Shown here one piece after another: positions 27,201 through 38,329 of a stretch of DNA of 64,000 nucleotides (position 1 is the stretch's first letter; each line of letters begins with the position of its first letter). A model generated the notes under the pieces. It searched no databases, was not told the DNA's origin, and saw nothing but the letters and a program-made list of their open reading frames with translations. The stretch comes from Takifugu bimaculatus. Its lineage: Eukaryota; Chordata; Actinopteri; Tetraodontiformes; Tetraodontidae. The DNA lies in assembly GCA_004026145.2 (NCBI GenBank), contig CP034991.1:1321634-1385633 (forward strand), given 5' to 3'. A program made the position numbers and the translations under genes.

Positions 27201-30200
27201 GACTGCTTACAATAATCCTCTTGGTACAGCAGCGCAGCGTCATTTTAAAGCAGTTTACTAGCCGGTGCTTTGGATCGTCCCCCGACTGCTGCCTAGTCAA
27301 GAATATACTGAAAATATAGATTAAAGTGTGTGTGTGTGTGTGTTCTTGTTCATGTTACATAGTGAGGACCTAGATACAAAAACCTGCACATTGAGGACAT
27401 CTTGCTGGTTGTTGCTGGTTGTCACAACAACAAAGGGTATTTGGAGGATTAAGACACCATTTTTATGTTACTGATTTGTTTTATAGTAAAGAGCTTGAGA
27501 AACTATTATGTCTAGGCCGTCACAAAGACAGCAGTTCATACTTGAAAGCTGTTCGACACATAAATCTAGATGTTTACAGAGTGTTGAGCCACAACTTAAG
27601 GTGCCTATCAGGAGAATGAGCTTTTTTAAAAAATTTCATATTGACAGCAAATAACAGACAAGCAACAAATAGCTCAGGAGAAAAGGGGCTATCTTCCGTG
27701 CAGGCCTGTCAATATGTAAACAGTGTTTTGTTGTCCTGTTGTCCTTAGAAGATGGATGATGCATTTGTCAACATGTGTAAATTAGGACGGGCATCTTGCA
27801 AGGTCATATAAAGTAAGGCCTGTCTCTCTCTATAATGCCAGCACTAAGAATAGTGCTATGGTATTATAATAAAGTTGCACGATTTAAATAAAAAGAGACT
27901 TTAAGCAACATTATCAGGCACAGGACATTTATTAGCTAAGTCCAGGTTATAGGTGTGGGTTCCTGTGCCCCTCTCATCACACTTATCAACCCCGCAGCAG
28001 CTGACTTCATCAGCCCATCACCTCTCAAACACTCGGTCATGTTGAAGCACTCTAGTTTGCTGTTTAACATCATTAGTTCCCTGCCGAGGGCGCCACATCT
28101 TCCTGCCGAGGAGCAGAGAAAAACAAAGGTGAGGAAGATGGGAAGTGACGGCTCTGGCTTGTTTTTCACTGGTGGAAGAGGAGAGGAGGAGGCGTTGACG
28201 ACCTAATCTCCGGGCCTGATTATCTCCTCGTTACAATCAGACGGGAGCCACTTGAAGCACAGGAGAATGTGTAATTACATTCAATCTCCCGTGACTAACG
28301 CGCGATAATGCGCCCGGATTTAAAGGCGGGCTCGCGTCAAATCGCCTGGCTTGTTTAGTCATTCGTTCTGCGGATGTTTGGCGGCTCAGGTGGAAGTGAA
28401 ACGCTTGATTTAAACCCCAAAATAATCTGCTCTCATTTCAAATCTGCACAGCAGAGGGTTCTGTTTTTGCTTTGAAATCCGTGTTTTTAAATGTCTGGAA
28501 CAAAAAGGCCAGCCGGAGTGATCATTCACAGAAAAGTCAATCCCTCGATCTGAGGGATAATCTGACCTTCCTTTCTTTCTGAAGAGAGAAATGGAAGAAA
28601 AAAGAAGGCTACCGTAGCCTCCCGAACAACTCCCTTAGCTACCAACAACCGGAGTCACGTGTTCAAGTTCTCAGACACACAAACTGACGCTTGCACGCTT
28701 CTTTCTGCTTGTCCACAGCTTGGAGACGACGGCCTGCCAGTCACTCAAGAGAGATGAGACAAGCACGGATGGAAAGGTGGACACCAAAGGAAGAAACGGC
28801 TGTATTAAAGGAAAAGGACGCAAGCGCCATCGCAGGGCCAGGAGGTAAATTTGTCCCCGTGTTGCCACAATCAGTCGCCGCACAGCTTCTTTTGGTTTCA
28901 GGAGCTGCTTTGCTAGATTGAAGTGGTTTTAATTTAAATGGTTGTGATAAAGTACAACAGAGCTCCTGCGGGGCCCCAGACTCAAAGTGGGAAGGGAGCT
29001 GATCTCAATATTCTGAAAACGCTCTTATCAGGTCGCTCAGACGTGAGGAAAATCCACTGAGCTACTCTGATCTTTTCAGCAAACACTTCGGAAACTAAAA
29101 TTCCCCAACGCTCCTCACACCCAGAATCATTTTCAGGCTTCTTATTCCAAGGTGACAAAAATCTATTCTTTTTTTTGGGGGGGAGGAATGTTGTAATTAA
29201 GTTGACGCCTTCAAAGCGTCTGCAGTCACGTCGCAGGAACACATGCAGCGATATGTAAAATAGGCTGAGGCGTGTTGGACGATGGGAAAGGCTCCTCTGA
29301 ACTTTAGTCATTCTGGTTTCAAGTGTCGGAGCAGCACGGCGTCTGACAGTCCTTTTATTCTTTAAGTCTGCGTGAAAATCCAAAAATGATGTGGCCTTTG
29401 GAAGTGATGGCTCTTTTTTGGCAGCATACTCTGTACTTAAGTTACAAAGTTACTGATGTGACACATTTCGCAAGCCTTCGTCCGCATTTCGGCAATTTGT
29501 TTGTCAAATTTAGAAACTCTTGGTTGACCTTGACCCCAAGTATTTGGTGTTTATTTGTATTTAAGGGTCCCGATGCTCCATATTTGCCATGAATCACTGG
29601 TCTTTAGAATGATGAAAGGTGGTCTCCCCTTAATTTCCTCAGTGTAAAGTGGAGGGGCCGTAATGATGGTATTTTCTGCCATAATGCAAAGAACACATCA
29701 AAAAGGGGAAAAAAAAAAAAACATTTGGGAATTTATGAATTAAAGGGAAATCGTGCACTGGATCAGACTGGCCCCCTACAGAGTTCTCAGCTATAAGCTA
29801 ATATTACATGAAAGGAAGGGGCTGAAAGTGGCTGATTGAGGCTGTGATGGTTGTTCCAATTACAGCTAAAGTTACTCTCTGTGTAAAGCGTCTTCTCTCT
29901 TGAGGAAGGCATTCGTTCTTTGGATAGTTATCTCTCTAATTGGCTGGCAGCGGCCCAGCGTTAATTAGAACTCTACTCTCAGTCAGGAAGCTGCCATTGT
30001 TACAAACCTGGTTCAGAAGAATAAGGTAGCGGAGCAAAAACCTCAGATAACCTGTTTAGACCTGATTAAATCCAGCTCAGGTCCTGTGACAGACGAGTGA
30101 TTAAACATAGCTATTAAAGTTAATGTGCTTTTTTTCTGTGGCGTTGCTTCTTTCTCTGCATTTGGCATTGAGAATATTCCGCGCAGATGTGCCAAATCCT

Positions 30201-33200
30201 TTTATTTTGCCATTGTTTGGCACAATCACATTCCTGGAACAGCAGCCAGTTGACTGCTCTCTCATTTTCCTCACCTCACTTGAGGAAACTCTCTCTGTTT
30301 GCTAGGAAGGAAAGCAAATGCACGGTTGTCCTCAGGTGCTGCACCGACTCACAACCAGCCCAAATCTCAGTTCAGACAATATGAAAATCAATCCCAACGC
30401 ATTGATTTCTCCTTTCCTTCGATAAATAGCAGTGGCCCTATGCCCATGTTTACAATTTTTTGCCATCATAAAGTTAATTTTTATCAGTCTTTCCAATGTT
30501 TGGAAAACTTATCTCCTTTAAATATGTTCTTACATCATTATCCTGCAGAATTTTAGTGCTTTATGATACAATAAATGCAGCAACTTCTCAAAAATGTGTC
30601 ATGAGTCAGATCAGGTGTATACCGTAGAAGCATCTGTCCTCTAGGCCAAAGTAAGAAATGTCACAGCCGGCTTTGAAGCCCTCATTCATCACCTGTTAGC
30701 AGGTGTTGAGCAGTGACAAAGCATCCGGAGCCTTTCCCAGAACTTTTCAGCCAAGCACAGCGACGCGCTGTTGAGGTCCTAATGTGGCAAAGAGTTCTCA
30801 TTAGTAGTAGTGAGCGTTTAGCTTCACCCTGCCTAATCAGCCTTAATGCTTCCCAGTTCCTAATGTGCCCAGACTGCACAAAGCCAGGTCATTTATAATC
30901 AGGAGACAGTTCTGCATCTGCAAAGTCTGGCCGACGGCCTCCAGAGTCCTGGGGTTGCAAAGATCAAAGTGGGGGAAGGAGGGGTCGCTGTTTGTCACTG
31001 TCCTGATCCCTTCAGATCTCTGTCTCTGTGTCAATATGCAACATTTCAAACACCAATTGTACAACTTTGCATACAGTTTAAACATTTAGCTCAGCTGAAT
31101 TGCTACACAGCGAATGGCGGCATGTTGTACATTTGTTTTCATTGCTGAATAAATACTGCACATCTACTTCTTCCTGACGTTTCATTTCCTTGCATATATT
31201 AAAAATGTTTCACCTTTTTTCCTCCGTTTCAACATTGTATGGGACCAGACTGCCTCTTTGGTCGCTGATTAAACGTCTCCAGCACCGTTCAGCTTTGTAG
31301 CATTATGCAAATGCTTAAATCCAACCATCTCCAACTGAACCTTCACCAGACGACCTTTCACGAAACCAATCAAACCCCACATTTGTCCTTGCTGCCACTC
31401 TGCCGTGCGTCAGCCCACGCGCTCACTCGCTCGCTCGTTCACCGTCACCTCTGTGCCTCTTGTGAATTCCTGCCTGCACTTGAGCGGCTCATTCAGTCAG
31501 CTCGTGGTGCTTTAAAGGCCTTCGTCTCCTCTTGCACATCAGACGGACGACACGTTGGCAGTGGAAGAACAATCAACCTGGTCAGCAGAGGAAGACAGAC
31601 ATTCATTCTACCCAAAAGTTGCACCACGAAATGGACAAACGAATGGAATAACCAGCTGCATGCACACGAACCACAGCAAATAAAACTGCTGAAAACCTTT
31701 TAGTAAAAGTGGCGGAGACTTTTCTTTTGAGCTAACTGTGCTTCGTTGAGGTCTGGACTGTTCTGAAGGGAACATCTCATATGGGACATTTGTGGTTGTG
31801 TGTCAGGATCAGTCAGAATGCAGTTATTCGGTGGTGACTCATGTGGATTCTGCCCCAGCTCTTCAGTTGGGGTTGTTTATCAGCCGAGACTTGGCTCTCA
31901 AACTGAAGAAAAGTGTCAACAACATAGAAAACTGGTTGAAATGAAGTTTTCCCTCAAAAAAAAATCACTCCGAGTTGATCTAAAAATACATGGATCTGGG
32001 GAAAACTGTTTTATGCCAAGAAAAAGAAATCAGCTGAATCAGAGATGCGCCTTCTGCTTTCAGTCCCTCCTTAGATGAAGAAGTCTCCCCTCGACCCAAA
32101 AGGAGGAAGAAGAGAAAGTCTGAGAGGAAGAGGAAACGGTTAGTTTTTGCCTAAACATATATGTGAAAATGTGTAAAGAACGTGTAAATAAAGTTTGTTC
32201 TATCCCACCAGGTCTCCTTCTCACAGCCTGTCGCCCCCAAGGAAGAAAAAGAAGAAGAAGAAGAAGCGCTCCAAGAAAAGCAAACGTCATAGGTATCTGC
32301 AGTTTCCTCCCAAGTTGGGAATTAAGAGCATGACATTTAAGTAACTCTTTTTTTTCTAAATTCCTCCAGGTATACCTCCAAAAAGTCAAAGCACAGGTTT
32401 GTACTTCATGTCATTCCAAATATTGCAGCAGGTTTGATTTTTGGGTTCTCTTCCAGTTTCTTCATTTCTTTTCTGTCTCGTATTTCTATAAAAAGGCTCT
32501 CTGTGCCCCCTCGCTCACCCTTCTGTTCCCTTTCATCCCACCAGCTCCTCAAGTCTAAAACGCAAGAGGAAGGAAGAGCGCAAGCACAAGAAAAGGTCAG
32601 TCTGAGATGCCTGCATCAGAGCGATGTACTCAACCACTCCCACACCATCCTGTCTCCTGGATGGATGGATGGATGGATGGATGGATGGATGGATGGATAA
32701 TAAACCTTTACGAAGTTCATGCCATCTACCGTCTACCAGAGACTAGAATTCTCACTGTTTCATTCTTGCCGTTATTTAGCTCTCGCTGTCTTTTATACTG
32801 GCTTCAGCAACATCCAAGGATGAGATGTTTATACTCTTTGAATGCTATGAAAGATTAGAAATTAATTATCATGGCGATGTTTATGAATCTTGACCATATA
32901 TCAAACAAATGAAATGGGAGACTCCTTGTCAAAGACTTCTTTATTGGCAGGTACATCACTTTTTCAGTGTTTAACAAATAGACCTGAGTATCGTCTGCAT
33001 AGAGTGATTCCCGGCACATTGAAAATGACCTCTTTCCTGGTCCAAATTAGAAAAAACAAAGTATGGAGCTATTAAAAGTACTGAGCTATTAAAAGTACTC
33101 AGCAGTTTTGTGGAATATTTGTCATGCTACTGACTCAAGAAAGGTACTACATCTACTGCTAATGTTTCCAAGCTACCAAATGAAGTAGCTCCTCTCTTTA

Positions 33201-36200
33201 GTAGGCAGTCTGTTGAAATAAAGTATGTTTGAAGAGCACCTGTATCAGTTATGTACTCACAGAATGTATTTTATATTGAGGCACACTCTGACAATAGCTC
33301 CAGTCATTTTAAAAGTAAAACATTTGGTTGTTGCAGGATTGTTTTTTTTACGCCAATAAAGCAGCTAAATTTAAACTGTCACACCCTCCAACAACCAAGC
33401 TGGCAAACTCCCATCAGCTAACAGCTCTATAAAGACACGGGGAGCAAAGCGCTGCCATCGTGATGCTCTATTAAGCAGTCCAGTACCAACAACAAAACAA
33501 CGTTAATGTTACTCACTAATGTTACAGATAATTGGGTACCAATCGTTAGCAAAATTAGCAGAAACTTTATCTCCTCTTCTGCTCTTCTAACCGCGTCCTT
33601 CAGCTCCCGGACCCACTCCAGACACAAACGGCGCTATCAGAGGTCAGACCTGGACAGTTCTCCCTGCCAATCTTCCAGAGAGGACAGGTACAGATGCATC
33701 CATCCTTCCGCACTCCCTAGGTTTATCTTATCAGTCTTCTGGGTTCCTGGTCACACTGCTGAGATGACTGATAAGACAGAGGTGACGTCCTTATCGCAGC
33801 TTCACAGGAAATGCCCCCCCCATTCCACCCCACAAATCAATAAACCCAATTTTGATGATGTATTGAGGAATCTTAAGTCTGCTAATATGAAAGATGCTTT
33901 TCATAGGTCATATTGATCACACTGAGCAGGCTGTGTGATTATTTCTCTGTAGCAGCTGGTGAAAAAGATTAGCCTCTTCAGGAACAGCTTAAGTAGCGCA
34001 CTTTCAAATGCGAAGCTTTATTACCCGTTTGTTATTACCTGTCCCTGAGTGGGTGAAATGTACAGTTTCACCCACTCAGGGAAACTGTACATTCAGCTTG
34101 ACGTGAACCTAAATTCGGTGTTTTCCTGCAGACACCATCTGCAGAAATCTGTGGTGCACCGACCGTTTGGCAACCTGGTAGCTGTCGTCGAGGACAGCAG
34201 CGGAGCACTCGACCAGACGGACATGAGGTGGAGACCAGCAGCCAAATCACTGTGTAAAACGGCTCCAAAATATCGTTCCATCCTCTCAACGGCCACCGTA
34301 AGTACACTTTAGGACCCCTAACTGTGCCCCGGCCGTAATTACTCCGTTAAGGCCTTTTAAATAGAATTTATTTCTGCATCAAGAGTTTTTTTCCTCTTTC
34401 CAGTTAGAATTCTTGAAGAAAACTAAAGATTTTTTTTTTTTTTGCAATAATTCGCAGTCTGGTTATTTTATGCAAACACTCAAGCAAAAGTTTGGAATTA
34501 ACAGCAAAGATCGCCGGCAGCTTACATAAACTGCGTGGAGGCAGCAGAGGAAACGCAGCTTTTTCTCTAAAGTGAAGAGAACATGTAAAACATGATGTTA
34601 TTTTTCTGTGTTTGGGAGGTAGACACATTATCAGGCTGTGCTCAGTTAGCAAGCAAAGCGGACTGTTTGCATGAGAAGCTTTAACTTGATCTGGTTTGGA
34701 AGAGCAAGCGTCAGGCTTTCATCACGTCAAAACAAACATTTAGAGAACTAGAGAAAATTTGGAGTCTTCAGATCATGTTGTAAGATCATGTAAGATTTCG
34801 CTAATAATTTCGTCTAATTAGAAACTTTTAGCAGGATTGACAGAAATAGGGGAATAGATGGCATCACTTCAGATGGACCTTTGAACCTCCCTCATTAAAC
34901 TAGACCTTCCAGGCGGGTTGGGTGATTTATAAAAATAACCAATTTAAGTCGCGTTCAGGTCCAGCCTCCTTTATAAAGGTGATATTTTCACAAAAAAAAA
35001 CCTCGTAAGTCCTAAAACTCATTGTCTCACGCTTGCTGGAGCACGAAATAACTGTAATTTCTCTGCAGCTGTCATTAAATGACGCCGAACACACAGATGA
35101 ATGTTATTTAATTACACACCACAGGGTTTTAATTGGTTTTCAATAAATTAGTGCATGTATTGAATCATGCCTGGAATTAAGGAGCCCCAAAGTCTGCACA
35201 GCTGAAGGGGTAGCACTAAATTATTCATTGCTGTTTGCATTTATTTACCATTTTAAAGTCTTTAAATGCAAGACGTATGATTCGCAAAGGGGCTGTAGCA
35301 TTAGCCTCACAAAATAAAGTATGCTATGGTGACTTGTCCAGGACTGAATGTGTTCTATATGTTTGAGTGTGATATATTTTATTCTTGAGTATGCGCAGAG
35401 GTGTATTCAAGCTCACATTGTGTGTATCTCCATCAGTCTTGGTCCCTGTTTTCAGGAGATGGGAAGGAGAAAACTCAACAGTACCAGTAAACTACACTTT
35501 TTAAATATTCATTCTGTGTATGCTTGCAGTGCCATAAATACTTATGTTCGAGGTGCAATCACCAGCAGGCCTCGCAGGACCTGCGCTTCCCGATATAAAA
35601 ACAAAAAACCCCAATGAAGGAAAGAAAAGGGAGAATATACATCTGAATCTGGGTTTGAAGAGAGGGTTAATGTCTTTTTCTTGCAATTTACGACTCTAAT
35701 GATGCACTTATGTTGCCCGCTCTTCCCTTTTTCTTACACCTTACCTACTTAAGGAGGAAATCTTGATTGGTAAGTCGATGCTATCCGCAGATTTAGGGAT
35801 TTACTTGTAGGTCGGTGCAGGCTAATTACTCACTTCTTACAGGAGAAAAAGCCCAGTCCTGTTCTGAGGGCTACCTTAGTTAGACTGGTGGGAGCTCTCT
35901 TTGTCTGCAGTCCTATTCATTTCTACATAATATCCATTTTGTGATGTTTGTTCAATGTTCTTTAAATGAGGCTTTCAAATGGGGCTATTGTTTCTACCTT
36001 CTCTTCGCTCAAATTAGAGTCTGTAGATCCTTCCACGCATAGTTTCTTCTTTCTTCTCTGCTCTCCTGTTGCTCCTTTCATATAATCGTATTAGTGTAGC
36101 CGCATAGATTTGATCCAGATTAGTTTCCTGTTGGTTTCTATGAGAGATGTTTAGTTTAGACCTTCCTTTGAGGTTAATCGCATGCTTCAAATTTGCATGA

Positions 36201-38329
36201 TGTCTTTACCTTTTTCAAAGTTTTCTGTCCCAACAAAAGAAAATCTCTATTTTCAAGGGAAAATGTGCCTTTGTCAGTTCTCACCCTGCTCACAGCAGGT
36301 AGCAGCTTGGCTTCGCCCGGCTCGGTTTGAAGCTGCTGTTGGTTTGTCTCTTCGCAGATTTTGCCGTCACATCCTGGAAACAGACATTCGCGCAGCAAGG
36401 AGTCCCGGCAATTAACCGGCCGGAGCGAAGGTCTGCACGGCTACGACTCGGGGAACGACACGTTTTCGCCGCCGTCCAGCAAAAGCGCCATTTCCCCAGC
36501 GAGTGCCACTGAGGGCAAGAGGAGCCGCTGCAAACATGTTGACTCACCAGAGAGGCTGAAGATCACTGACGACGTCTCCGATTCGGGAAACTCTGTGACC
36601 AGCTACGACTTCCTGTGCAAATCTTACAGGGAGGACGGATTTCCTGCCACAGTTTTCAACAAAAGGTAACGCTGTGTTGACTTTAAATAATCCGGCAGAA
36701 TCCCAGGAGGAATGCAGGCTGATTATCTTCCGCTCTTTGCGCTCTGCCTTAAGATGATAAAATAATACCGTGAAGAATTCCACCAGGTTAGCGCTTGGCT
36801 TTAGCGCTCTGCTAAAGTGTTTTCTTTGTGCAGAGAGGAGATAAGCGTGGGCTGCCGGGTTGAAGTCACACCTCAAAAGACCTCCAGCTGTTCGCGAAGG
36901 ATGAGCAGGTCATCTCAAAGCCGAAGGTCCTGCCGAAGATCTTCCGGGAGTTCCAAGTACTGCGGCCGCCACTCTCGCAGCCGCTCACTCTCATCGTGCA
37001 GGTACCAAATATCACAATCACCCACCCACAACCAACACTAGGAGGCCCATTGATAAATGTGTAGGAAGTGTTGAGTTTTGAGATGCATCCCTCAGAAATG
37101 CTGATTTAGAGGTCATCCGGGTCATCGGCAAACAGGCCAAGTCTCCTTCCTGGGTGTTAATAGTGTCCTCAAATGTTAGTTGTCCAAAAAATGGTAAACA
37201 GTGGCAACTTTCTCTGGTATACAACCGCCCCATGTATTTAATATGACTTTATATGCTAATGTCAAACTATAAACAACATCCCTGCGTTAAGGTTTCCGAA
37301 CACTCTCCTGTTTTCTGCCTTTACCTTCTTCTCAAAATCATTCATCCTCGACTTTCTTGTGTCCAGCTCGTATTCACGCTCACCAAGTTACTCGTCGGAC
37401 TTTAGGCGACGCGGCAGCGTGGCCAGCCTGAGCTCTGCGGGGAGCTACTGCAGATACAGCAGCGACAGGTGAGCTAGCTTCAGATATTAGCTTCTCAGAA
37501 CAGACAAGGTCGAAACAGGACAAAGATCTCCTTCAGAATTGCTGCTGATTAAAAGTTTATGTTGTTTGTCCCTCTCCCAAGACTAAGAGCCAGGAGCAGA
37601 TCGTCCAGTTCCAGAAAAACAGATGTGAAGCGCACACGTAAGAGCAGGAAGAGGCGGAGACGCAGATCCTATTCCCCTCTGAAGAAAAGGAGGAGAGACT
37701 CGCCAAGTCACCTGGAAGCACGTCGAATCACAAGGTTAACCCCCCCCCCCCCCTTCATGAATCCACATCCATTTCTTTCTTTTGCTGAATCGTGCTGCAG
37801 GATAAATGTAGCACTTGAGCTAGCGGATGAATATTTTCTTACATGTCAGATGAACAAACTATGAAATCAAGCAACAGAGCAAACTATTACTACATGTGGT
37901 GTTCCCACAAAAGCAGGTGCGAACCCCTCTGAGAGATCCCCGCTCATAAATTGCTTCACCATGCTAACATTAGCCTGTCTTTCTGAGCACCTGCGGCCGT
38001 TCCCGCATCACAGGCGTTCAAACAGTTGAGCTGATTTCAATCCAACAGCTTCAGCAAGACATCAAATCCCTACAAGCCACAAATGTCTGTTTTTTCTGCC
38101 CCCCAGTGCCAGAAAGCGTCCCATCCCTTACTTCCGCCCCAGTCCTTCCTCTATCAGTCGCTCAACTAGCATCTCCTCTTGGAGCAGCATCTTCACCCGC
38201 AGCCGCAGCAGGAGCCGGAGCCAAAGCTACTCCTCCTACGGGAGCTACAGCCGCAGCTCATCCTGGAACTCCGTCTTTGGTTCATGCAGCCGCAGTCGGA
38301 GTCGGGAACGCAACAGGTCCAGGCACTAG
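12472..38329 (+). CDS. srrm4: srrm4 (nSR100), serine/arginine repetitive matrix protein 4; 13 coding exons
   Basis: Neural splicing factor of the nucleus that promotes inclusion of microexons (known for vertebrate SRRM4). Exons: 12472-12650, 28719-28844, 32064-32138, 32212-32292, 32370-32396, 32545-32595, 33604-33687, 34132-34297, 36358-36665, 36834-37001, 37367-37468, 37582-37734, 38107-38329. They sum to 1743 nt, i.e. 580 aa plus stop (human about 611 aa, also 13 exons as I recall). Every intron is GT-AG and all junctions keep frame. The N-terminal block LLFEKFWKGTFKAVASPRPE matches vertebrate SRRM4. Lys/Arg-rich blocks lie at about 90-210, YDSGNDTFSPPS and SDSGNS islands in exon 9, and SR dipeptides from about 385 to the end. 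The eMIC domain (SYSPLKKRRRDSPSHLEARR, then SARKRPIPYFRPSPSS) spans exons 12-13. Exons 2 and 8 are poorly conserved with the human protein. hspb8 follows downstream, as in other vertebrates. I derived the exon model by hand; alternative exons in the 16-kb intron 1 cannot be excluded. Confidence 0.95.
12800..12838. repeat. (GGAT)n-type repeat in srrm4 intron 1
   Basis: ATGGATGGATGT units, three copies. Confidence 0.85.
14266..14293. repeat. (GT)n microsatellite
   Basis: 28 nt of pure GT in srrm4 intron 1. Confidence 0.9.
14411..14459. repeat. (GT)n microsatellite, interrupted
   Basis: GT tract with TA, GA and AA interruptions in srrm4 intron 1. Confidence 0.85.
18656..18685. repeat. (AC)n microsatellite
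   Basis: About 30 nt of AC preceded by a C tract, in srrm4 intron 1. Confidence 0.9.
21191..21223. repeat. (GT)n microsatellite
   Basis: 33 nt of pure GT in srrm4 intron 1. Confidence 0.92.
23634..23655. repeat. (GCC)n trinucleotide repeat
   Basis: About 7 GCC/CCG units in a CpG-rich patch of srrm4 intron 1. Confidence 0.85.
25026..25045. repeat. Poly-G tract
   Basis: 20 consecutive G followed by CAG; one of several such G-run-CAG junctions in the window. Confidence 0.9.
28719..28844 (+). CDS. srrm4: srrm4 coding exon 2
   Basis: 126 nt, phase 2 to phase 2, residues 60-101. Acceptor gtccacag, donor GTAAAT. The reading frame set by exon 1 is open throughout and ends in the basic run KGKGRKRHRRARR, which fits the start of the Lys/Arg-rich region. 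Its first half is not recognisably conserved with the human protein, so the call rests on frame, splice sites and composition. Confidence 0.8.
32064..32138 (+). CDS. srrm4: srrm4 coding exon 3
   Basis: 75 nt, phase 2 to phase 2, residues 102-126. Acceptor ctgctttcag, donor GTTAGT. Encodes SLDEEVSPRPKRRKKRKSER and more basic residues. A second AG 11 nt downstream (end 32074) would put TGA in frame, so the upstream acceptor is the usable one. Confidence 0.87.
32212..32292 (+). CDS. srrm4: srrm4 coding exon 4
   Basis: 81 nt, phase 2 to phase 2, residues 127-153. Acceptor tcccaccag, donor GTATCT. Encodes an SLSPPRKKKKKK-type segment followed by RSKKSKRH, which matches the human Ser-Pro plus poly-Lys stretch. 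The flanking introns are only 73 and 77 nt. Confidence 0.9.
   Translation, partial: VSFSQPVAPKEEKEEEEEALQEKQTS
32370..32396 (+). CDS. srrm4: srrm4 coding exon 5 (27-nt microexon)
   Basis: A 27-nt exon, phase 2 to phase 2, encoding RYTSKKSKH (residues 154-162). Acceptor ttcctccag follows a T-rich tract; donor is GTTTGT. Its size puts it in the microexon class that this gene's own product regulates. It can be skipped without shifting frame. Confidence 0.8.
32545..32595 (+). CDS. srrm4: srrm4 coding exon 6
   Basis: 51 nt, phase 2 to phase 2, residues 163-179. Acceptor catcccaccag, donor GTCAGT. Encodes SSSLKRKRKEERKHKK, comparable to the human SSSSPKSKRRDEKRHKK stretch. Confidence 0.9.
32659..32699. 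repeat. (GGAT)n microsatellite in srrm4 intron 6
   Basis: About 10 perfect GGAT units, 64 nt downstream of the exon 6 donor. Confidence 0.93.
33604..33687 (+). CDS. srrm4: srrm4 coding exon 7
   Basis: 84 nt, phase 2 to phase 2, residues 180-207. Acceptor gcgtccttcag, donor GTACAG. Encodes an SRTHSRHKRRYQRS-type segment followed by Ser-rich sequence, in the position of the human SHRHRHHR and Ser-rich stretch. Confidence 0.87.
34132..34297 (+). CDS. srrm4: srrm4 coding exon 8
   Basis: 166 nt, phase 2 to phase 0, residues 208-263. Acceptor tttcctgcag, donor GTAAGT. The content (for example FGNLVAVVEDSSGA) is not obviously conserved with human SRRM4; the frame, both splice sites and the phase-0 match to exon 9 support it. 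A strong inverted-repeat pair lies 40-90 nt upstream of the acceptor (see findings). Confidence 0.8.
36358..36665 (+). CDS. srrm4: srrm4 coding exon 9
   Basis: 308 nt, phase 0 to phase 2, residues 264-365; the largest coding exon. Acceptor gtctcttcgcag, donor GTAACG. Contains GYDSGNDTFSPPSSK and DVSDSGNSVTS, counterparts of the human EYDSGNDTSSPPS and NTSDSGNSFTTS islands. Confidence 0.93.
36834..37001 (+). CDS. srrm4: srrm4 coding exon 10
   Basis: 168 nt, phase 2 to phase 2, residues 366-421. Acceptor tttctttgtgcag, donor GTACCA. Contains RMSRSSQSRRSCRRSSGSSK and HSRSRSLSS, i.e. RS-type sequence. Confidence 0.9.
37367..37468 (+). CDS. srrm4: srrm4 coding exon 11
   Basis: 102 nt, phase 2 to phase 2, residues 422-455. 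Acceptor cttgtgtccag, donor GTGAGC. Encodes SYSRSPSYSSDFRRRG followed by Ser/Tyr-rich sequence, like the human SYSRSPSYSSKSGKR segment. Confidence 0.92.
37582..37734 (+). CDS. srrm4: srrm4 coding exon 12 (first half of the eMIC domain)
   Basis: 153 nt, phase 2 to phase 2, residues 456-506. Acceptor ccctctcccaag, donor GTTAAC. Encodes an Arg-rich run, then SYSPLKKRRRDSPSHLEARR, nearly identical to vertebrate SRRM4 and the first part of the eMIC (enhancer of microexons) domain. The weak donor is followed at once by 14 C residues. Confidence 0.96.
38107..38329 (+). CDS. srrm4: srrm4 coding exon 13 (eMIC second half, C-terminal RS tail)
   Basis: 223 nt including TAG at 38327-38329, residues 507-580. 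Acceptor ctgccccccag. Encodes SARKRPIPYFRPSPSS, the conserved second part of the eMIC domain. It then ends in an RS-rich tail (TRSRSRSRSQSYSSYGSYS, ending RSRERNRSRH). Confidence 0.95.

Larger units (their letters stand above)
12651..28718 (+). other. srrm4: srrm4 intron 1 (16 kb)
   Basis: No convincing additional exon was found. It contains several (GT)n/(AC)n tracts, poly-G tracts ending in CAG, a (GCC)n run at 23634-23655, a GC-rich stretch at about 16.6-18.0 kb with a POU/SOX-like composite motif at 17362-17377, and a possible repeat-derived segment at about 27.33-27.88 kb. Open frames here, the longest 166 codons at 26566-27066, match no family I recognise and lack splice context. Confidence 0.7.

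Noticed and set aside
32075..32138. Alternative acceptor (AG ending at 32074) for srrm4 exon 3
   Set aside because: Would put TGA in frame right after the junction; the acceptor at 32063 keeps the frame open.
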